Positions 55,393 through 63,285 of a DNA stretch of 64,000 nucleotides are shown piece by piece; the first letter of the stretch is position 1; every line of letters starts with the position of its first letter. The notes below the pieces were generated by a model. That model was not told where the DNA came from. It saw nothing but the letters and a program-made list of their open reading frames with translations, and did not search any database. This DNA comes from Streptomyces sp. HmicA12 (GTDB lineage: Bacteria; Actinomycetota; Actinomycetes; Streptomycetales; Streptomycetaceae). The stretch is taken from assembly GCF_000373565.1 (NCBI RefSeq), contig NZ_KB891798.1:62206-126205 (forward strand), written 5' to 3'. A program made the position numbers and the translations under genes.

Positions 55393-57363
55393 TCAGGCGG
55401 ACTCGGCGGCCGTGGGCCGGGCGGGGCGCGGCAGGGTGGTGTCGTACTGCTCGGCCTGAAGCCGGTACATCTGCGCGTAGCGGCTGCGGGGTTCGACGGC
55501 GAACAGTTCGGCGTGACTGCCCTGTTCGATGAGGTGGCCCTCGTGCATGACGAAGACGCGGTCGACGTGCCGGACCGCGGCCATGCGGTGGGTGACCAGG
55601 ACGATGATGCGGTCCGGACCGGCGAGACCGAGGATCTGGTCGAAGGCCCGTTGTTCGGCATCCGGGTCGAGGGCGGCGGTCGGCTCATCCACGATGATCA
55701 TGCAGGCGTCGCGGAAGTGGGCACGGGCCAGGCCGATCTTCTGCCACTGGCCGCCGCTCAGGTCGCTCCCGCCGCGGAACTGCTTGCCCAGCAGGGTGTT
55801 CATGCCGCGGGGCAGCGCCGCGATGTCGACGTCCGCGCCCGCGTAGACCGCGGAGGCCCGCAACTCCTCCTCGGTGGGCGTGCGTTCGGGGTCGCCGATG
55901 CGAATGTTCGCCGCGGCGGTGAAGGGCCAGCGCTCGAACGTCTGGGTGAGCAGGCTGACATGCCCGAACAGCTGGCGGCGGTCAGCCCGGGCGACATCGA
56001 CGTCGTCCCAGCGGATCTGCCCCTCGCCGGGCAGGTGCAGGCCGGACAACAGCCGGACCAGCGTCGACTTTCCGCTGCCGTTGGGCCCCACCAGGGCGAT
56101 GACGCTGCCCAGCGGAATGCTGAACGACACGTCCTTGACGGCGGGTTCGTCGCGGCCCGGGTAGCGGAACGAGACGTGGTCGAGCTGGATGGTGCGGTGC
56201 CGCTCAGGAAGCGGTAGGCCGCCCTCCGGAATGGCGCGCTCCTGGGCCTTGACGAGAAACTCGGTCAGGTCGTGCACGTACAGGGACTGTTCGTGCAGCT
56301 GGCTCATCGTGCTCACGAGAGCGCCGATGCCCGCGGAACCGGAGTTGAGGGCCATGGTGGCGGTACCGAACACGGCGACGCTCATGTGCCCGGTGAGGCA
56401 CAGGGTGATCATCAGGGTGAAGGTCAGCAGGTAGCCGACGCCCTGCAGGGCGGACGCCGCCAGTTCGGTGCGGGCCTTGTCCTTGGCCAGGCGTTCCTGT
56501 TCGCTCTCCGCGGTGTGCGACATCGTCGTGAAGTGGCGCAGCAGGTAGGCGCCCACGCCGTGGACGCGCACCTCCAGTGCGGCGGTGACCGAGGTGAGGA
56601 GGCTGGACAGCACCCGGCTGGCGCGCAGGTGCTCGATCCAGGTCATGGTCGAGAAGTAGCGCTGCTGGGCCACGCGCATGACACCCCAGCCGCGCGGCGC
56701 CACGATCAGCACGAGCATCGGCAACAACACCGGGTTGAGCGACAGCAGCACCCCACCGGAGGCGACCAGTGAGAGCACGCTGTTGATGGCCGCGACACTG
56801 GAGCCGATCATGTGCCGGGCCTCGTTGGCCCCGTACTGGGCCCGGTCGATCAGTTCCCGGAACTCCCCGTCCTCGATGGCCGCCATCTCGACCCGCTCGC
56901 AGGCGGCCAGATACTGCTCGGACGCGGCACGCTCGACCTTGGGCTCCAGGCTTCCCGCGGCCGAGGTGGACCAGGAGGCGAGGACGGCGTTCACGCTGTT
57001 GATCACCACGAGCATCACGCCCGCGGGCAGCGCGTGGCGCAGGCCGCGCACATCGGTACCCGCCGCGAGGACGGCGTGCAGGGCGGCGTTGACGGCTAGG
57101 AGTTTGACCGCGGTGGCGATGCCCTGACCGACTTCGGTCACGCCGACGGTGACGAGGGAGCGGCGGTCGGTGCGCCATGCCAGGGCGACGGTGCGTCCCA
57201 CCAGATGGGGCAGGGACTTCAGGGCACCCCACAGGGTCAGGTCGAGGCGGGCGTACTCGTGCTTGCTCCAGCCCATGTCGTAGCGCAGGGGTCCGCCGAA
57301 CAGCTCCTGCTCGGAGGCGGAGATCTTGGGCTCCGCGATGCGTGGACGGCGCAGCAGCCTCAT
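55393..57363 (-). CDS. ABC exporter (membrane domain fused to ATPase)
   Basis: 656 residues from ATG at 57363, four-base overlap with the Nudix gene. The N-terminal part has six hydrophobic helices (about 50-350). The C-terminal ATPase (about 385-630) has Walker A GPNGSGKST, signature LSGGQWQKIGLARAH, Walker B MIIVDEPTAAL and a switch His (THRMAAV). No peptidase C39 domain is present, so leader cleavage would need another protease. This half-transporter layout is common in RiPP export. The 64-base gap to the next gene holds no ORF. Confidence 0.85.
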   Translation of the reverse strand: MRLLRRPRIAEPKISASEQELFGGPLRYDMGWSKHEYARLDLTLWGALKSLPHLVGRTVALAWRTDRRSLVTVGVTEVGQGIATAVKLLAVNAALHAVLAAGTDVRGLRHALPAGVMLVVINSVNAVLASWSTSAAGSLEPKVERAASEQYLAACERVEMAAIEDGEFRELIDRAQYGANEARHMIGSSVAAINSVLSLVASGGVLLSLNPVLLPMLVLIVAPRGWGVMRVAQQRYFSTMTWIEHLRASRVLSSLLTSVTAALEVRVHGVGAYLLRHFTTMSHTAESEQERLAKDKARTELAASALQGVGYLLTFTLMITLCLTGHMSVAVFGTATMALNSGSAGIGALVSTMSQLHEQSLYVHDLTEFLVKAQERAIPEGGLPLPERHRTIQLDHVSFRYPGRDEPAVKDVSFSIPLGSVIALVGPNGSGKSTLVRLLSGLHLPGEGQIRWDDVDVARADRRQLFGHVSLLTQTFERWPFTAAANIRIGDPERTPTEEELRASAVYAGADVDIAALPRGMNTLLGKQFRGGSDLSGGQWQKIGLARAHFRDACMIIVDEPTAALDPDAEQRAFDQILGLAGPDRIIVLVTHRMAAVRHVDRVFVMHEGHLIEQGSHAELFAVEPRSRYAQMYRLQAEQYDTTLPRPARPTAAESA

Positions 57364-57827
57364 GCGCCATCACCCGCCGCGACCGGGCCGGCCGTGATGA
57401 CGCCGTACAGCGTTCCTTCGACGAAGGCGCGAAGAACGCCGAGGGTGTAGGGATGGCAGTCCTCGGGCGGGTCCCCGGGCTCGGCCCACAGCAACTCGGC
57501 GTGCTTGTGCGGCTCGTTGTTGGCCGGGGTTCCTCGCCAGGCGCGGGTGACCCAGGCCGTGCCGAGGCGTCGCGTCCCGTCCGCGGCGACGAACTGATAG
57601 AGGCCGCAGAACTCCGCGTCACGGGGGTCGATCCGAATGTTCAGCTCTTCCGCGGCCTCCCTGATCGCTCCCTCCAACGGGGATTCGTTCGCCTCCAAGT
57701 GGCCTCCCACCACGGTGAGTTGCCCTGCCGCGTACTGACCCTTCGCCCGGCGCAGCAGCGGCATGCGTCCATCCTCGCGGTACGGGAGCATGAGCACATC
57801 GACGATGCTCGTGTAACGGTCACTCAC
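57360..57827 (-). CDS. Nudix hydrolase
   Basis: 155 residues from GTG at 57827. The start overlaps the stop of the small peptide gene by three bases. The Nudix box is near complete: G-x5-E in GGHLEANE, then REAAEELNI, in which the usual Gly is Asn. It would hydrolyse a nucleoside diphosphate linked to another moiety. It also overlaps the ABC gene start (ATGA), so it sits between a peptide and its exporter. Confidence 0.83.
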   Translation of the reverse strand: MSDRYTSIVDVLMLPYREDGRMPLLRRAKGQYAAGQLTVVGGHLEANESPLEGAIREAAEELNIRIDPRDAEFCGLYQFVAADGTRRLGTAWVTRAWRGTPANNEPHKHAELLWAEPGDPPEDCHPYTLGVLRAFVEGTLYGVITAGPVAAGDGA

Positions 57828-57994
57828 GTGAGCGCCCCCTGGCCCGCCCCTGCGGCGGCGCCGCGTGCGGCGGCAGCGCGGTTCGGTGGTGTGGAGGCGC
57901 ACGGACGGCAGTCGTGGAGGGGAGGGCCGAGAAGCGCGGTCCCGGGGCAATCGAGCGTGGTGTGCGCGCCAGGTGCGTTCTGGTGGCAGGGCAT
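57824..57994 (-). CDS. 56-residue Cys-containing peptide, candidate RiPP precursor
   Basis: ATG at 57994 has a near-perfect ribosome site (GAGGAGG, 57999-58005), and the stop overlaps the Nudix GTG (GTGA), so it is translated and coupled. It is 56 residues long: MPCHQNAPGAHTTLDCPG, then TALLGPPLHDCRPCAS, then an Ala/Gly/Arg-rich tail ending QGALT. Four Cys (3, 16, 28, 31) and Thr/Ser residues lie near a TTLD segment that partly resembles the LD part of an FxLD motif. No homology is recognised. Its place before Nudix, exporter and PCMT-type methyltransferase suggests a modified peptide; the role is inference. Confidence 0.65.
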   Translation of the reverse strand: MPCHQNAPGAHTTLDCPGTALLGPPLHDCRPCASTPPNRAAAARGAAAGAGQGALT

Positions 57995-58500
57995 ACGGCC
58001 TCCTCGGTGTACGGGCTTCTCGGACAGGTGCTCGGAACAACGGGCCGTCGGGCCAGTCGTTCGGGGCATGGAGGGGGTATTTCTTGGAACATATGTGCTG
58101 TTCTGGTGGCTCGGCCAGGCATCACGGCGTACGCCGACGGCTGGGCGCCGGGTTCGTCACGCGTGTGGGGGCGGTGCCGCTTCGCCGCCGTGTCGGAGGT
58201 TGCGAACATGAGGGGTGATGGCCCGTCAGGCAAGACGAAGAGGTGATGGGGTGGCTCGGAGTCGCCTTTCTGGTCGAGCCCGGTCCTGGCGTTGGCGTGG
58301 CGATCGGATGCCGTCATGGGCGAGCGGGAAAAGGTGGAGCCCGGTGATTCATTCCACACCGGGTCAACTGTCTGCTGATAGAGGCGCGTTGGCGGAGTGC
58401 GCCCCTGGCTCGGGCGCCCGTGCTGAGCGGCGGTGGCGGGCCCCTGCTGCTGCGGTGGTCACGGGGGCCCTCGAGGATGGCGTACTGTTGGGTTCACCGA
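57995..58500. other. Non-coding stretch between peptide operon and tRNA (506 bases)
   Basis: No convincing gene on either strand. On the minus strand it is the probable leader/promoter region of the peptide operon; an AT-rich patch lies at 58079-58101 (TTCTTGG with ATATG). On the plus strand a weak -10-like TACTGT (58483-58488) precedes the tRNA. Open frames here (plus-strand 58215-58523 and minus-strand 57820-58359) lack ribosome sites and run through the tRNA or the peptide gene. Confidence 0.5.
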
Positions 58501-58574
58501 CGCGGGGTGGAGCAGCTCGGTAGCTCGCTGGGCTCATAACCCAGAGGTCGCAGGTTCAAATCCTGTCCCCGCTA
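58501..58574 (+). tRNA. Initiator tRNA-Met (CAT anticodon)
   Basis: The 74 bases fold as a full cloverleaf without encoded CCA. The acceptor stem begins CGCGGGG and ends CCCCGCTA, leaving a C1 x T72 mismatch, a hallmark of initiator tRNAs. The anticodon stem has three consecutive G-C pairs (GGG/CCC) around CTCATAA, also typical of initiators. The anticodon CAT is at 58535-58537. T-arm GGTTCAAATCC is normal. A strong terminator hairpin follows directly. Confidence 0.95.
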
Positions 58575-58580
58575 CTGCGA

Positions 58581-58620
58581 CGACGAGGGCCCGGATCCCA
58601 GTGGATCCGGGCCCTCGTCG
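58581..58620. terminator. 18-bp stem terminator after the initiator tRNA
   Basis: A perfect 18-base inverted repeat (58581-58598 and 58603-58620) with a CAGT loop. It begins six bases after the tRNA end, so it is the tRNA terminator. There is no T-run, as is usual in Streptomyces. 58621-58864 (244 bases) upstream of the next gene holds no other feature. Confidence 0.85.
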
Positions 58621-58864
58621 CATGTCCGAGCGCCTGAGCCGTATCGGGCGGCTCACTCTTGACGCATCCGCACCACTGGCGCATCCTCACCACTTGAGTA
58701 CAACGATGTAAATCCGTTCTGTGTGCCCCATCCGCCACTGATCCGCGCACCCCCACCGCCGGTGGCCTCCGTCCCCAGCCGCACCCCCCCAGATGGACCT
58801 CATCGCGGCGCCCGCCCGGGACGGCGTGTCCTCAGGTGTCCGCGCGGTTTCCTGAGGAGGCTCC

Positions 58865-60076
58865 ATGCACCCGCACTCCCTCGTGCAGCAACTGCGACCC
58901 CTTCCACCGCGAAGAGCGGCGTTGTTCACCGCGATCGTCATCGGTCTGCTCGTCTCACTGCTGGGCGGCGCACGGCCCGGCACCGCGTACGCGGCGACCG
59001 GAACGCCTCTGCGCAACGACACCGGTCTCTATCCGCGCGCGATACGCCTCGAACACAACGGGTCGGCCAACGGCCGTGTCCTGGCCTCGGTCGTCTCCTT
59101 CTCCGGGAACAACGGCCTGGGCGCGATCCACGAGAGCACGGACGGCGGCGCCACCTTCCGTCAGGTCGGCACGGTCACCGACCCGGAGGCCTCGGCAGGC
59201 CAGGGGCTCTGCTGCTCCACCTTGTTCGAACTCCCGAGCCAGATCGGCGCACTGCCGGCGGGCACCCTGCTGTGGGCGGGCTCGGTCGGCCAGGACGAGC
59301 CGGGACGGCGCATGTCCCTGCGCGTCTTCAAGAGCACGGACGTCGGACGGACCTGGAGCCATCTCTCCAGCGTGGCGACCGCGAACAACGAGAAGGGGCT
59401 GTGGGAACCGGAGTTCTCCGTCGACTCCGCGGGCGAACTGGTCGCCCACTACTCGGACGAGACCGATGCCGCGCACAGCCAGAAACTCATGGCCGCCCGG
59501 ACCACGGACGGGCTCGCCTGGTCCGGTCACCACGCCACGGTGTCCAGCAACCTGGCGTCCGACCGGCCGGGCATGGCCGTCGTGCGACGCCTGGCCGACG
59601 GCACGTACTTCATGACGTACGAGATCTGTGCCGCGGCCGGACAGTACGTGTGCGTCGTGCATTACCGGACCTCGGCGGACGGCTGGAACTGGGGCGACCC
59701 CGCCCACCTGGGATTCCGGCCGGAGACCGCTGACGGCAAGTACTTCAAACACGCGCCCACCGTGGCCTGGGCGCCGCTGAGCGGCTCCACCACGGGCCGC
59801 CTGTACCTGGTGGGCCAGGTCATGCACAATGCCGACGACTCCGTGGCGGCGGGCAGCGGCCGTACCGTGTGGGTCAACGACGCCGGTGGAGCCGGTGCCT
59901 GGCGCGAGATGCCGGCCCCCGTCGCGGTGTCCTCGAGCACCGTCGACTACTGCCCCAACTACAGCTCGGCGCTGCTGCCTTCGTCGAACGGCCAGAGCCT
60001 GCTGGAGATCGCCACGGACTACGACGGGACCGTGTGCAAGCCCTACTTCGCCACCGGCGCGGTGCCCTCCCCGTAA
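58865..60076 (+). CDS. Secreted sialidase-like beta-propeller protein
   Basis: 403 residues with a Sec signal peptide (cut likely after AYA, about residue 43) and GAGG upstream. Asp-box-like BNR motifs recur: STDGGATF, STDVGRTW and SADGWNWG, as in exo-alpha-sialidases and other six-bladed propellers. Two adjacent Cys in GLCCSTLF and later Cys may form disulfides. The expected place is extracellular. Catalytic Arg triad and Tyr/Glu of true sialidases cannot be confirmed by eye, so it may be a non-sialidase glycosidase or lectin. Confidence 0.75.
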   Translation: MHPHSLVQQLRPLPPRRAALFTAIVIGLLVSLLGGARPGTAYAATGTPLRNDTGLYPRAIRLEHNGSANGRVLASVVSFSGNNGLGAIHESTDGGATFRQVGTVTDPEASAGQGLCCSTLFELPSQIGALPAGTLLWAGSVGQDEPGRRMSLRVFKSTDVGRTWSHLSSVATANNEKGLWEPEFSVDSAGELVAHYSDETDAAHSQKLMAARTTDGLAWSGHHATVSSNLASDRPGMAVVRRLADGTYFMTYEICAAAGQYVCVVHYRTSADGWNWGDPAHLGFRPETADGKYFKHAPTVAWAPLSGSTTGRLYLVGQVMHNADDSVAAGSGRTVWVNDAGGAGAWREMPAPVAVSSSTVDYCPNYSSALLPSSNGQSLLEIATDYDGTVCKPYFATGAVPSP

Positions 60077-60233
60077 GGGCGCCGATGGTGTCGGCGGTTG
60101 CCGTTGAGAGTGGGGCGATTCCCGGCCATTACCTCCCTTCTCGGCCACTTCTCCGCCCTCACGGCAACCAATCGTCTCCCCGGAGGTCGTACTAATCAGG
60201 AGCAAGGACTTCAAAGGTAATCAAGGGGGAGAA

Positions 60234-60683
60234 ATGCGCTTCATTCACTCTGTTCTGTCGGCGTCGGCGGTCGCCGCACTGGTGGCCGGCTCGACGGCGG
60301 TCCTGGCGTCACCGGCGTCCGCCGCCGCGAACACCACCCCGCAGAAGGTGTGCGGCAGCGGCTACAAGACGGTCAACTCCGCGGCCGTCGGCTCGCTCGG
60401 CACGGTCTACCTGACCTACAACGCCGCCACCGGCCGCAACTGCGTCGCCACCATCCGCAGCAACCCGGGTACGCGCATGGACATGTCGGCGTGGGCCTAC
60501 GTCCCCGACACCGACCAGGGCGACTCGGACACCGGGTCCTACACGTCCTACGCCGGACCGATCTCCGTCTACGGCAAGGCCCACTGCGTCGACTGGGGCG
60601 GCAACATCAAGAACGTGTACGTGTCGGTGTACGGCTCCAACTGCGCCGCGCTGAAGGAGCGCCGCGTCACCTCCGTGCGCTGA
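60234..60683 (+). CDS. sapA: SapA-like secreted protein (spore-associated protein A type)
   Basis: 149 residues with a clear Sec signal (cut after ASAA, about residue 31) and a strong GGGGGAG ribosome site. The mature domain has four Cys (KVCGSGYK, RNCVATI, HCVDWGG, NCAAL) and a beta-rich pattern like the spore-associated SapA of Streptomyces. Such proteins are secreted to the surface of aerial hyphae and spores; function is not well known. It ends at a perfect hairpin before the convergent GH92 gene. Confidence 0.75.
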   Translation: MRFIHSVLSASAVAALVAGSTAVLASPASAAANTTPQKVCGSGYKTVNSAAVGSLGTVYLTYNAATGRNCVATIRSNPGTRMDMSAWAYVPDTDQGDSDTGSYTSYAGPISVYGKAHCVDWGGNIKNVYVSVYGSNCAALKERRVTSVR

Positions 60684-60721
60684 CCTCCGCCTCGGCCCGG
60701 ACGACCTCTGGCGACAGAGAA

Positions 60722-60749
60722 GCGGCCCCTCCCGCACGGGAGGGGCCGC
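60722..60749. terminator. 13-bp stem bidirectional terminator
   Basis: A perfect 13-base inverted repeat (60722-60734 and 60737-60749) with a two-base centre, best viewed as a 12-bp stem with a four-base loop. It sits in the 87-base gap between the SapA-like gene and the convergent GH92 gene and is placed to end both transcripts. Confidence 0.85.
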
Positions 60750-60770
60750 AGCCGTGAACTCGGTTCCTCG

Positions 60771-63131
60771 TCAGTCCTCGGCCAGGGCGGGCGGGGCCGC
60801 GTTCACACCCCAACTCGTCGGTGTGCCGGACAGCTTGACCTTGATCGTGCCGGCGCGCAGCAGATCCTTGTGGGACAGCCAGCTCTGACGCAACGTGCCC
60901 TTGCCCGTGTGCACGGAGGACACGTACTGCGGCTTCGACGCGCTGGCCCCCGGGGCCTCGACGGCGATCGTGCGGCCGTGCTCGGGCCGGATCTCGACCT
61001 TCTCGAACATCGGCGCCGTGACGATGTAGTTGGCGGAACCGGGCTGCGCCTCGAAGATGCCGGCCATGGCGAAGACGAGCAGCGACGAGGTGGCACCGAG
61101 ATCGTCGTTGCCGGGCATGCCGTACGCGTCGTCGGTGAACAGCGTGCGCATCGCGCGCAGCACGGCCGAGGTCTTCCACGGCGCGCCGGTCCACGCGTAC
61201 ATCCACGGGGCGTGGAAGTCGGGCTCGTTGTTCGGGTTGAACGCGAAGTTGTTGTGGTAGTCGTACGCCCCGGTCACCCACGACTCCGAGGCGGCCTTCG
61301 CCGGATCGGTGAGCACTGTCGGCATGTCGAAGAACTTGTCGAGCCGCTGCTCGGCACCGGACTGACCGCCCATCAGGCCGAAGAGCGTCTGCGGGTCCTG
61401 CTGGGCGAGCCACTGGTACTGCCAGGCCGTGCCCTCGTGGAACGCGCCGGACTGGGTGGGGTCGGAGTCGCCCGCGACACTGCCGTCCGCGTTCCTGGTG
61501 ACGGGGAACCCGGTGAAGCCCTGCGAGGTGACGCCGGAGTCCCAGAGCTTGGTGAAGTTGCCGCAGCGCGAGGCGAGCGTGGCCGCCTTGTCGCGGTAGC
61601 CGAGGCCGTCCGCCATCGTGGACAGCGAGCAGTCGGCGAGCGCGTACTCGAGCGTGGCCGAGCCCGCCTGGCGGCTGTCGCCGAACTTGTAGCCCGGCAG
61701 GTTCTGGTAGCCGACCCAGCCGTTCTTCACGTACGTCGGGTTGCCGTCACGGCCGCGGAAGATCGACTGGTCCGCGGGGACCTCGTTGGCGTTCTTCCAG
61801 AGCGCGTCGAACAGGCGCTGCGAGGTGCGCTTGTCGAGCAGGTCGCGGTTGTAGAGGTCGACGATCCACGGGGTGACGGGGTCGCCGCTCATCACGTTCG
61901 TCTCGCCGCCCCCGAGCCCCCAGCGCGGCAGCCAGCCGCCGTCCTCGTAGACATGCAGCACCGACTTGGCCATGTCGGCGGCCTTGTCCGGGTGCAGCAG
62001 GGCCACCAGCTGGTTCTGCGAGCGGTACGTGTCCCAGAGCGAGAACATCTGGTAGTACGTCGAGTCCGCGCGGTGCACCTTGTCGTCGAAGCCGCGGTAG
62101 CGGCGGTCGACGTCGGACCCGATCGACGGGTGCAGCAGCGAGTGGTAGAGCGCGGTGTAGTACGTGCGCTGGTCGGCGCGGCTGCCGCCGGCCACCCGCA
62201 TCCGGTTCAGCTCGTCCTGCCAGGAGTCGTGCGCGGCCGCCTCGGCCGTGCCGAACGACTTCGGCTGCTCGGCCTTGCGATTCAGGCGCGCGCCGTCGAC
62301 CGAGGTGTACGAGATACCCACGGACGAGCCGACCTGACGGCCCTTGGCCTGGTCGAACGTCAGCCAGGCGCCGGCCCGCTTCGAGCCGCGCGTGGCCTCA
62401 CGCTGTCCGGCGGTCAGGGTCCCGTCGCTCCAGGTGCCGAACGACGAGAACGTCCGGTCGAACTTGGCGCTGAAGAAGACCCGGTAGCGCTCCTTGCCCG
62501 TCTCCCCGCAGAAGTTGCCGCCCTGGACCCAGCCCTCCACGGTGTCGTCGCCGACCACCTTGATGTCGCCCGCGTAGGTGCTGCCGTTGCTCTCGCCGGC
62601 CTCGATGAGCACGCTCTCGGGGCCGGAACCGGCGGGATAGGTGTAGCGGTGCTGGCCGGTCCGCTGCGTCGCGGTGAGCTCGGCCTGGATGCCGTTGTCG
62701 AACTTCACGCCGTAGTAGCCGGGCGCGCGGGTCTCGTTGTCATGGCTGAACTTCGCGGCGTACTGCGCCGGATCGGACGAGGTGACCGCACCGGTCGTCG
62801 GCATGAACCGGATATTGCCCATCGTCTGACAGCCGACACCCGACAGATGCGTGTGGCTGAACCCGAGGATGGTGTTCTGCGCGTAGTCGTACGAGGCGTA
62901 CTTGTTCAGCTGCGTGTCGGGGCTCAACTGCACCATGCCGAACGGAGCCGCCGCGCCGGGGAACGTGGTCCCGTCACCGTTGTTGCCGATCGACGTGTCG
63001 ACCAGCGTGGTCGGATCGTCGGCGAACGCCGGTCCCCGCGCCTGGGCGTTGGCGACTCCTGTGGTGGCGGAAGCCGCGGCCATGGTGGTGACGACCAACA
63101 AGGTGGTGAAGACGCGTCTCAGCGCTCTCAT
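60771..63131 (-). CDS. Secreted GH92 family alpha-mannosidase
   Basis: 786 residues. ATG at 63131 is chosen over 63152 because GAGAGG lies six bases before it and the product then starts with a normal signal peptide (cut after ANAQA, about residue 31). GH92 landmarks include GAAAPFGMVQLSPDT, GFSHTHLSGVGC, GSDVDRRYRGFD and the conserved block GNDDLGATSSLLVFAMAG. The family cleaves alpha-1,2-, 1,3- or 1,4-mannosides of N-glycans with Ca2+. The protein is extracellular, and a LacI-type palindrome lies in its 5' leader. Confidence 0.85.
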   Translation of the reverse strand: MRALRRVFTTLLVVTTMAAASATTGVANAQARGPAFADDPTTLVDTSIGNNGDGTTFPGAAAPFGMVQLSPDTQLNKYASYDYAQNTILGFSHTHLSGVGCQTMGNIRFMPTTGAVTSSDPAQYAAKFSHDNETRAPGYYGVKFDNGIQAELTATQRTGQHRYTYPAGSGPESVLIEAGESNGSTYAGDIKVVGDDTVEGWVQGGNFCGETGKERYRVFFSAKFDRTFSSFGTWSDGTLTAGQREATRGSKRAGAWLTFDQAKGRQVGSSVGISYTSVDGARLNRKAEQPKSFGTAEAAAHDSWQDELNRMRVAGGSRADQRTYYTALYHSLLHPSIGSDVDRRYRGFDDKVHRADSTYYQMFSLWDTYRSQNQLVALLHPDKAADMAKSVLHVYEDGGWLPRWGLGGGETNVMSGDPVTPWIVDLYNRDLLDKRTSQRLFDALWKNANEVPADQSIFRGRDGNPTYVKNGWVGYQNLPGYKFGDSRQAGSATLEYALADCSLSTMADGLGYRDKAATLASRCGNFTKLWDSGVTSQGFTGFPVTRNADGSVAGDSDPTQSGAFHEGTAWQYQWLAQQDPQTLFGLMGGQSGAEQRLDKFFDMPTVLTDPAKAASESWVTGAYDYHNNFAFNPNNEPDFHAPWMYAWTGAPWKTSAVLRAMRTLFTDDAYGMPGNDDLGATSSLLVFAMAGIFEAQPGSANYIVTAPMFEKVEIRPEHGRTIAVEAPGASASKPQYVSSVHTGKGTLRQSWLSHKDLLRAGTIKVKLSGTPTSWGVNAAPPALAED

Positions 63132-63147
63132 CGTGAACCTCTCGTGC

Positions 63148-63159
63148 GACAACGTTGTC
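63148..63159. promoter_or_regulatory. LacI-type palindromic operator GACAACGTTGTC
   Basis: A perfect 12-base palindrome with the central CG and AACGTT core of LacI/GalR operators lies 17 bases before the GH92 start. A half-site (CAATGTTGTC) is found at 63203-63212. Repression by a sugar-responsive LacI protein encoded elsewhere is likely, as is usual for Streptomyces glycosidase genes. Confidence 0.7.
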
Positions 63160-63285
63160 AGCTTCGTGCTCGGTGATCCTTTCTCTCTTGGCGGTGATCC
63201 GTCAATGTTGTCTGCTGCGCGGTTTGTCGGGGCGGCGAACGGCGAGGCGATGCCGATCGGCCCGGGTGGACAGTGACCCGTCTCG

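Noticed and set aside
57820..58359. Minus-strand 179-residue open frame over the peptide gene
   Set aside because: It overlaps the better-supported 56-residue gene in another frame, has no ribosome site and shows no recognisable domain.
58215..58523. Plus-strand 102-residue open frame upstream of the tRNA
   Set aside because: It runs into the initiator tRNA, is Arg-rich and lacks a ribosome site.
58501..58574. Initiator tRNA as attachment site of an integrated element
   Set aside because: No integrase or excisionase gene and no second copy of the tRNA 3' end was seen within the window.
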